Below are positions 58,969 to 64,000 of a DNA stretch of 64,000 nt, piece after piece. Both the position numbers and the translations under genes were made by a program. Each line of letters starts with the position of its first letter. The stretch's first letter is position 1. The DNA is from Kitasatospora gansuensis. Lineage in GTDB: Bacteria; Actinomycetota; Actinomycetes; Streptomycetales; Streptomycetaceae. The notes under the pieces were generated by a model, which did not search any database, was not told where the DNA came from, and was given only the letters and a program-made list of their open reading frames with translations. Where the stretch lies: NCBI RefSeq assembly GCF_014203705.1, contig NZ_JACHJR010000001.1:2046001-2110000 (forward strand), given 5' to 3'.

Positions 58969-60450
58969 TCAGTCGTTGTAGCCGTGGCCGCTGCGGTGGC
59001 GCAGGCGCCACCACGGGCCGGTGATGGCCACCATGATGCCCGGCTCCTGGATGTTGGCGAACAGCGTGTGGCCGTCCTCGGAGAAGGTCACGCCGGTGAA
59101 CTCGCTGAACTCGGGCTTCTCGGCGGTGCCGATGTTCAGGTCGTTGCGGGCGATCGGGTAGGTGCGGCCGTCCTCGGTGGTGCCGAAGAGGTGCTGCACG
59201 CCCTCGCCGTCCTCGGCGATCACCAGGCCGCCGTACGGCGAGACGGTGATGTTGTCCGGGCCGTCGAAGTTGCCGTGGTCGCCGGCCACGTCGGTGTTGA
59301 CGCCGAGCAGCACCTTGAGGGTGATGGTGCGTCGGTTCGGGTCGTAGAACCAGACCTGGCCGTCGTGCTGCACCGGGCTCTCGGTGCGGGCGAAGCTGGC
59401 GACGAAGTAGAAGCCGCCGTCACCCCACCACATGCCCTCCAGCTTGCGGGAGCGGGTGACCTCGCCGTCCTTGAACTGCTTGCGGACGGAGACCGTCTTG
59501 GCGTCGCGGTCCGGGACGTTGACCCAGTCGACGCCGTACGTGGTGCCGATCTTGACGGCCCGGGAGAGGTCGTCGACGAAGGTGCCGTGCGAGTCGAAGA
59601 CCTTGAAGGCCTCCAGCTTGCCCGCGTCGTCGGCCAGGGTGCGCAGCTTGCCCTTGCCGTGCTTGAAGCCGGCCGGCGGGGTCCAGCGGTAGAGCAGGCC
59701 GTTCGGGCCGGCGGCGTCCTCGGTGAGGTAGGCGTGACCGCGCCGCGGGTCGATCACCACGGCCTCGTGCGGGTAGCGGCCGAAGGCCTTGACCGGCTTC
59801 GGGTCGCGGTTGGCCTCCTGGTCGTACGGGTCGACCTCGAAGATGTAGCCGTGGTCCTTGGTGAAGCCGTACTTGCCGGCCTTGTCCTCGGTCTCCTCGC
59901 CGCTCAGCCAGGTGCCCCAAGGAGTCGCGCCACCGGCGCAGTTGGTCGCGGTGCCGGCGATGCCGACCCACTCCCTGACCTCCTTGCCGTTCTTGCGGAC
60001 CTCGACCACGGTGCAGCCGCCGGCCGCGCCCGGGTCGTAGACGTGACCCTCCAGCAGCGGAACGGGGTGCGGCCAGTCGGCGCGCGCGCCACGCAGCTCG
60101 TGGTTGTTCACCAGCAGGGTGCCGCCGCGCGGTCCCTGGAAGGCCGCGGTGCCGTCGTGGTTGCTGGGGGTGCTCTCACCGGTGACCAGCTTGGTCTTCC
60201 CGGTGTAGGTGATGACCTGGTACTTGAAGCCGCGGGGCAGCGCGAGGATGCCGTCCGGGTCCGGGAGCAGCTCGCCGTAACCGGTGGCGCAGCGGGCGGC
60301 CTCGGCGGACTCGGCGGCGGGGGCCTCGCCGCCGGACGGCGCGGCGATGGCACCGGGGGCGGTGGCCAGCACCTCGGCGCTGCCGGCGATCAGGACGCCG
60401 GCCCCGATGGCGGTGGAACGGTTGACGAAGTCCCGGCGGGACAGCGACAT
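58969..60450 (-). CDS. phoX: PhoX-family secreted alkaline phosphatase
   Basis: 493 residues. Tat signal SLSRRDFVNRSTAIGAGVL; DUF839/PhoX body with STPSNHDGTAAF, LLVNNHELRG, GTWLSGEETEDKAGKYGF, GRYPHEAVVIDP, LTEDAAGPNGLLYRW and FDGPDNITVSPYGGLVIAEDG, which supply the Ca and Fe ligands of this beta-propeller. Releases phosphate from organic esters outside the cell. CAGGAG precedes ATG, and a PHO box lies about 105 bases upstream. Confidence 0.88.
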   Translation of the reverse strand: MSLSRRDFVNRSTAIGAGVLIAGSAEVLATAPGAIAAPSGGEAPAAESAEAARCATGYGELLPDPDGILALPRGFKYQVITYTGKTKLVTGESTPSNHDGTAAFQGPRGGTLLVNNHELRGARADWPHPVPLLEGHVYDPGAAGGCTVVEVRKNGKEVREWVGIAGTATNCAGGATPWGTWLSGEETEDKAGKYGFTKDHGYIFEVDPYDQEANRDPKPVKAFGRYPHEAVVIDPRRGHAYLTEDAAGPNGLLYRWTPPAGFKHGKGKLRTLADDAGKLEAFKVFDSHGTFVDDLSRAVKIGTTYGVDWVNVPDRDAKTVSVRKQFKDGEVTRSRKLEGMWWGDGGFYFVASFARTESPVQHDGQVWFYDPNRRTITLKVLLGVNTDVAGDHGNFDGPDNITVSPYGGLVIAEDGEGVQHLFGTTEDGRTYPIARNDLNIGTAEKPEFSEFTGVTFSEDGHTLFANIQEPGIMVAITGPWWRLRHRSGHGYND

Positions 60451-60554
60451 GTGTAACTCCTGGGAGGTGGGGCCGCTGTCCGGACGGTCCCGGCCGACGG
60501 CGCACTCGGTGACGGCGGGGTGGGCCGCCGCCGACCTGCAGACTCCGCGCCCGC

Positions 60555-60575
60555 GGTGAACCCAAGGTGAACCCG
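60555..60575 (-). promoter_or_regulatory. PhoP binding site (PHO box) of phoX
   Basis: On the minus strand two direct repeats GGTTCACC start exactly 11 bases apart (GGTTCACCTTG then GGTTCACCGCG), the streptomycete PHO-box arrangement. Predicts induction of phoX by phosphate limitation through PhoR-PhoP. Confidence 0.8.
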
Positions 60576-60600
60576 ACACCGCTACCGGGTGGTGATTTGC

Positions 60601-60650
60601 GGACCGTATCCGAACAAGCGGACGGAGCACCGTCAGATCGGATACGGTCC
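60601..60650. terminator. Long inverted repeat after the DUF5954-like gene
   Basis: Perfect 13-base arms GGACCGTATCCGA / TCGGATACGGTCC around 24 bases that include an inner GACGG/CCGTC stem. Sits directly after the minus-strand stop at 60659 and upstream of the phoX PHO box; most likely a terminator. Confidence 0.65.
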
Positions 60651-60658
60651 GTCAGCAC

Positions 60659-61852
60659 TCACGCCTGACCGTCCGTCAGCGCTCGACCCGCTCCACCCGC
60701 CACTGCTCCCAGGCGGTCAACCAGGCCTCCTCGGTCACCGGCGCGCTGCCGGGAGTTCCGCGGTGCGCCGCCCAACCAGAGGCGCTCCCAAGCCCGTTGG
60801 GCCGGGAGACTGGGCACCTCGCTGGCGAACGCGGTGAACCGGATGACCTCCTCGACGGCGGCCTGGCCCTCCGGCGTGCCGATCGCCCAGTCGGTGTTCT
60901 GGGCCAGCCTGGTCAGGTGGTTGACCATCGCGGTGACCGCCTCGCCCGCCTCGTCCCTGGTCTCCGAAGCCAGCCGCATCTGCTGCCGGACGGCCGCCTC
61001 CCAGCGCACCGCGCCGGCCTCGCCGCGCAGCCGCCGGGGCAGCCTCGGCACCCGCCGGGCCCGGGCCTGCGCGGCCAGCGCCACCGCCTCGTGCACCGCG
61101 TGCTCGACCACCGCCCGGTGCGCCTCGAGACCGGCCACCGGCGGGAGTTCGCGCTCCTCCAGGATGGCCCGCTGGGCCTGCTGGCGGGCCAGCTTGCGCA
61201 TCAGGTCGGTGCGGCCGAGCACGTACTTCTCGAAGTCCTCGATCCGGCGCAGCTCGACCCCGCCCGGCGGGACACCGCGCCCGGTCACCTGGACGGTCAC
61301 GCCGTCCACCCGCAGCCGGCCCGCCCAGACCGGGGCCGGGGTCTCGCCCTCGGGGCGGCGGTCCTCGTGGATCTGCACCGCCCGGGGCTCGCCCTCGACC
61401 GTGATCCACTCCCGCAAGGCCCGGACCGCGCCGGGGCCGTCGCCCTCGTCGATCTCCAACTGCTCGTAGACCCGATCGCGTTCGTCCTCGACCACGTCCT
61501 CCAGTTCCGGCAACGGCTGCTGCTCGGCGCCGGGGCGGTAGGTACGGACCGTCACATAGGGGCCCTCGGCGGAACTCCAGTCGCCCGAGCGGACCTCGAC
61601 CCAGCCCAGCCGGCCGTTCCGCACCTCGTACTCGGCGAGCGCGTCGCTGTCCTCCGGCGGATCGGGGACCGGCAGGGGCGCACTCCCGCCGCCGCGCGCC
61701 GGGTCGGCCCGGTGCAGTCCCGTACCGCGCTCCGAACGGTCGACCCCGTAGACCGGGAAGTCCGCGTCCGCGAGCACCCGACGGCTGTGCTCCTCGTGGT
61801 CGGCGTAGTAGTCCTCGGGCTCCTGGGGCCTGGTCGCGTTCTGCCTCGTCAT
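60659..61852 (-). CDS. DUF5954-like hypothetical protein with probable 3' frameshift
   Basis: 397 residues as read. Sequence such as WVEVRSGDWSSAEGPYVTV, IEDFEKYVLGRTDLMRKL and WAIGTPEGQAAVEEVIRFTA fits streptomycete DUF5954 proteins of unknown role. After WERLWLGGA the third-base GC drops sharply, while another frame of the same strand resumes perfect GC-ending codons and reads APVTEEAWLTAWEQWRVER to a stop at 60676. This suggests a one-base indel near 60730-60790 and that the natural C-terminus is the second one. Confidence 0.7.
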   Translation of the reverse strand: MTRQNATRPQEPEDYYADHEEHSRRVLADADFPVYGVDRSERGTGLHRADPARGGGSAPLPVPDPPEDSDALAEYEVRNGRLGWVEVRSGDWSSAEGPYVTVRTYRPGAEQQPLPELEDVVEDERDRVYEQLEIDEGDGPGAVRALREWITVEGEPRAVQIHEDRRPEGETPAPVWAGRLRVDGVTVQVTGRGVPPGGVELRRIEDFEKYVLGRTDLMRKLARQQAQRAILEERELPPVAGLEAHRAVVEHAVHEAVALAAQARARRVPRLPRRLRGEAGAVRWEAAVRQQMRLASETRDEAGEAVTAMVNHLTRLAQNTDWAIGTPEGQAAVEEVIRFTAFASEVPSLPAQRAWERLWLGGAPRNSRQRAGDRGGLVDRLGAVAGGAGRALTDGQA

Positions 61853-62054
61853 CCTCTGCCGCACCCCCGCGTGCTCGCCTGACCGTCGTTCACGACCGAC
61901 CGCACCGGGCCTGGCCCGGCACCCCGCGCCGCGTCCGCCCCACGATACGGGGCCCGGACCTGCTGGGCCATCAGCTTCGCTCGTACGGTTGGCAGCCCGT
62001 CGTCCCGGCCCCGTCCGGCCCGGATTGTCAGTAGCCTTGCCTACTCTGGGAGGT

Positions 62055-62501
62055 ATGACCGCAGCCACTCCGGCCTTCCCCGCCAGGATCAGCATCGTCA
62101 CCCTCGGGGTGACCGACCTGGCCGCCAGCACCGCCTTCTACCAGGCACTCGGCTGGTCGCGCTCCGCCGCCTCCAACGACAACATCGTCTGGTTCCGCAC
62201 CGCGGACTCGGCGCTCGGCCTCTTCCCCACCGAGGAGCTGGCCGCCGACGCGGGCGTCCCGGCGATCGGCGAGCCCTCCTTCCGCGGCGTCACCCTCGCG
62301 GTGAACCTCGAATCCCCCGAGCAGGTGGACGCCGCCCTGGCGGTCGCGGTCGAGGCCGGCGCCACCGTGGTCAAGCCCCCGGCCGCCACCGACTGGGGCG
62401 GCTACTCGGGCTACTTCGAGGACCTCGACGGCCACCTCTGGGAGCTGGCCCACAACCCGTTCTTTCCGTTCACCGAGACCGGCCAACTCGACCTGCCGTA
62501 G
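62055..62501 (+). CDS. VOC family protein
   Basis: 148 residues. ISIVTLGVTDLAASTAFYQALGW at the start and GYFEDLDGHLWELAHNPFFP at the end are the classic glyoxalase-like repeats; His and Glu metal positions are partly present. Ribosome purines GGGAGG touch the ATG closely. Unknown substrate. Followed by the SRPBCC gene after six bases, likely co-transcribed. Confidence 0.85.
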   Translation: MTAATPAFPARISIVTLGVTDLAASTAFYQALGWSRSAASNDNIVWFRTADSALGLFPTEELAADAGVPAIGEPSFRGVTLAVNLESPEQVDAALAVAVEAGATVVKPPAATDWGGYSGYFEDLDGHLWELAHNPFFPFTETGQLDLP

Positions 62502-62507
62502 GCAATC

Positions 62508-62948
62508 GTGGACGCCAACCACTACCGGCTGACCTCGGTCTGGCCGCTCCCCGCCGAGCCGGTCCGGGTCTACCGCCTGCTCCGGGACGTCGAGAGCTAC
62601 CCGCAGTGGTGGCCGCAGGTGCGCTCGGTGCGCCGGCTGACCGACCACAGCGGCGAGCTGGAGATCCGCTCGGTGCTGCCGTACGGGCTCCGGCTGACCG
62701 CCACCGAGCGGGAGCAGGACGAGGCGGGCCTGACCCTGGCCGCCGACCTGACCGGCGACCTGGTCGGCTGGTCCCGCTGGACGGTCCATCCGGCGGGTGC
62801 CGGCAGCCGGGCGGTCTTCGAGGAGGAAGTCCGCCCGGCGAAGGCCCTGATGCGCCGGCTCGCCCCGGTCGCCCGCCCGCTCTTCCTGGCCAACCACGCG
62901 GCCATGATGCGCGGCGGCCACCGGGGGCTCCGACGCCTGCTCAGCTGA
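62508..62948 (+). CDS. SRPBCC (polyketide cyclase/START-like) family protein
   Basis: 146 residues from GTG. Lipid-pocket fold pattern: RVYRLLRDVESYPQWWPQVRSV, LPYGLRLTATEREQDE, GSRAVFEEEVRPAKALM, then RPLFLANHAAMMRGGHRGL. Members bind or cyclise hydrophobic ligands. Function here unknown; second gene of a pair with the VOC gene. Confidence 0.82.
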   Translation: MDANHYRLTSVWPLPAEPVRVYRLLRDVESYPQWWPQVRSVRRLTDHSGELEIRSVLPYGLRLTATEREQDEAGLTLAADLTGDLVGWSRWTVHPAGAGSRAVFEEEVRPAKALMRRLAPVARPLFLANHAAMMRGGHRGLRRLLS

Positions 62949-62955
62949 CCTCGCG

Positions 62956-64000
62956 TCAGCCGCTCTGCTGCGAGCGCGCCTTGAACGCGGCCTTCCGCGC
63001 TTCCTTGGCGACCGTCCGGTTCAGGTGCAGCTCGCCGATCGCCTCCAGCACGTCCCCCGTGTACGGGTGCCTGACCCGCCACAGCTCACCGAAGAAGCTG
63101 GCCGGGTTGTCGGTCACCGGCAGCTCGGCGATCAGCCGGTGCAGCACCTCGGCCTCGCCCTCGCTGGTCAGCAGCTGGGCCGCGAAGCCGTCCACCAGCG
63201 TCCACAGCACCATGCCGCGCTCCGGCGCCGTCACCTCCTCGCCCTGCCCGCGCAGCCAGGCCCGGGCCGCCCCGCCCAGCTCCGGGTCGTCCAGCACCTC
63301 GGCCACGGCCGGGCGGGCCGCCCCGCCGATCGCCTCCAGCGCCTGCATGCTGAGCAGCCGCCGGACCGGGCTGTACGGGTCGGTGCCCCGGGAGGCCGCC
63401 AGCAGCTCGCGGGCGGCGGTCTCCGGGTCGCGTCCGGCCAGCCAGACCAGCACCTCGCGCTCGGGCAGCACGTTCGCGGTCTCGGAGACCCCGCGCAGCA
63501 GGGCCTCGGCGTCGCCCTGGGCCAACTCGCCCACCAGCGGGGCGTCGTAGCCCTCCTCCAGCAGCCACTGCCGGACGCCGTACTGGCCCAGCGGGGTCAG
63601 CCGGACCAGCCCGAACCGGGCCGACTCCTCGTCGCTCAGCTCGCCCTCGCCGACCGGGGAGTCCTCCTCCTCGAACAGCTCGGGGTCGATCGGCTGGTGC
63701 TCCAGCAGACCGAGCTCCGCCAGATCGCCGAGCATCGGGTCCAGAGTGATCATCAGATCGGTGATGTCGCCGAGCAGTTCCTCGTCCGGCTCCTCGCCCT
63801 CCGGCACCACCAGCAGCGCGGCCAGCACACCCAGCGGCACGGTCTCCTCGCCCGGCTCGGCGAAGGCGGTGGTCTCGTAGAGCACCTGGAGCGCCTCGTC
63901 CAGCAGCTCGGCCGCCGCCTTGCGGGACTCCTCCACCGCCGCGAGCCGCTCCTCGTCGTCCTCCTCGGCCTCGGCCTCCTCGTCCGCCAGGTCCAGCGAG
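62956..64000 (-). CDS. Acidic hypothetical protein (5' partial)
   Basis: At least 348 residues; the frame stays open to the window end, so the start lies beyond. The visible N-terminal part is a very acidic stretch (Asp/Glu runs such as EAEAEEDDEERLAAVEE). After it come VLYETTAFAEPGEETVPLG, LVRLTPLGQYGVRQWLLEEG and HEAT-like helical pairs (ARELLAASRG, RRLLSMQALEAIGG). The end is basic (KEARKAAFKARSQQ). Not recognised; possibly a scaffold protein. Confidence 0.7.
   Translation of the reverse strand, partial: SLDLADEEAEAEEDDEERLAAVEESRKAAAELLDEALQVLYETTAFAEPGEETVPLGVLAALLVVPEGEEPDEELLGDITDLMITLDPMLGDLAELGLLEHQPIDPELFEEEDSPVGEGELSDEESARFGLVRLTPLGQYGVRQWLLEEGYDAPLVGELAQGDAEALLRGVSETANVLPEREVLVWLAGRDPETAARELLAASRGTDPYSPVRRLLSMQALEAIGGAARPAVAEVLDDPELGGAARAWLRGQGEEVTAPERGMVLWTLVDGFAAQLLTSEGEAEVLHRLIAELPVTDNPASFFGELWRVRHPYTGDVLEAIGELHLNRTVAKEARKAAFKARSQQSG

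Overview
The window is very GC-rich and its codons end almost always in G or C. It carries a type II glutamine synthetase, an SsgA-like protein, a rodlin-like secreted protein, a sortase-type LAxTG surface protein, TerD and many GTG starts. This points to a filamentous actinomycete of the Streptomycetaceae (Streptomyces or Kitasatospora). It reads as chromosome core, with one small insertion element and a few accessory operons. No rRNA, tRNA, CRISPR array or prophage was seen, and no stretch over 300 bases lacks a gene.

Layout. 1-9.5 kb: end of a CobC/HisC-like aminotransferase, a lipoprotein intradiol dioxygenase, small housekeeping genes, a secreted PI-PLC-like protein, a tnpB-only IS200/IS605-type element (about 3819-5199), a rodlin-like gene directly behind it, an M48 protease, and glnII with a good GlnR box. 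9.5-13.7 kb: uracil-DNA glycosylase, amidohydrolase, class V aminotransferase, MFS transporter. 13.8-22 kb: a galactan-utilisation locus (secreted GH53 endo-galactanase, GH42 beta-galactosidase, ABC importer without its own ATPase, LacI-type regulator) with two copies of one operator in the divergent promoter region. 22-23.2 kb: secreted M43-type metalloprotease.

23.3-34.7 kb is the most interesting part. One ORF fuses a gamma-butyrobetaine-hydroxylase-like Fe(II)/2OG oxygenase to a PhnZ/TmpB-like HD mixed-valent diiron oxygenase. These are the two activities that together turn 2-(trimethylammonio)ethylphosphonate (TMAEP) into glycine betaine and phosphate. Next come a GntR/UTRA regulator, an ABC importer of the aminoethylphosphonate/iron/polyamine type, a HAD hydrolase, an EmrE-like SMR exporter, a degenerate endonuclease/exonuclease/phosphatase-fold protein and a Tat-exported phospholipase C. 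A distant operon at 44.7-46.5 kb holds a phosphonatase-like HAD and an FAD oxidoreductase of the phosphonate-associated family. Four operons in this set share the palindrome AGTTG-N6-CAACT upstream (23297, 26012, 31233, 46548), which suggests one regulon for acquiring and breaking down quaternary-amine phosphonates, perhaps from phosphonolipids.

34.7-64 kb: exonuclease, DUF3224 and RidA genes; a large secreted beta-helix/PKD/repeat protein; a small gene pair whose second member has an in-frame stop at codon 5; a four-gene operon with an EACC1-like protein and a caspase (an effector-type conflict system); cupins; PAP2 phosphatase; a GAF regulator; an SsgA-like protein; aminopeptidase N; a double TerD protein; the proline catabolism operon with its PucR-type regulator; PhoX phosphatase behind a clear PHO box; a DUF5954-like gene with a probable 3' frameshift; VOC and SRPBCC proteins; and the end of an acidic unknown protein.
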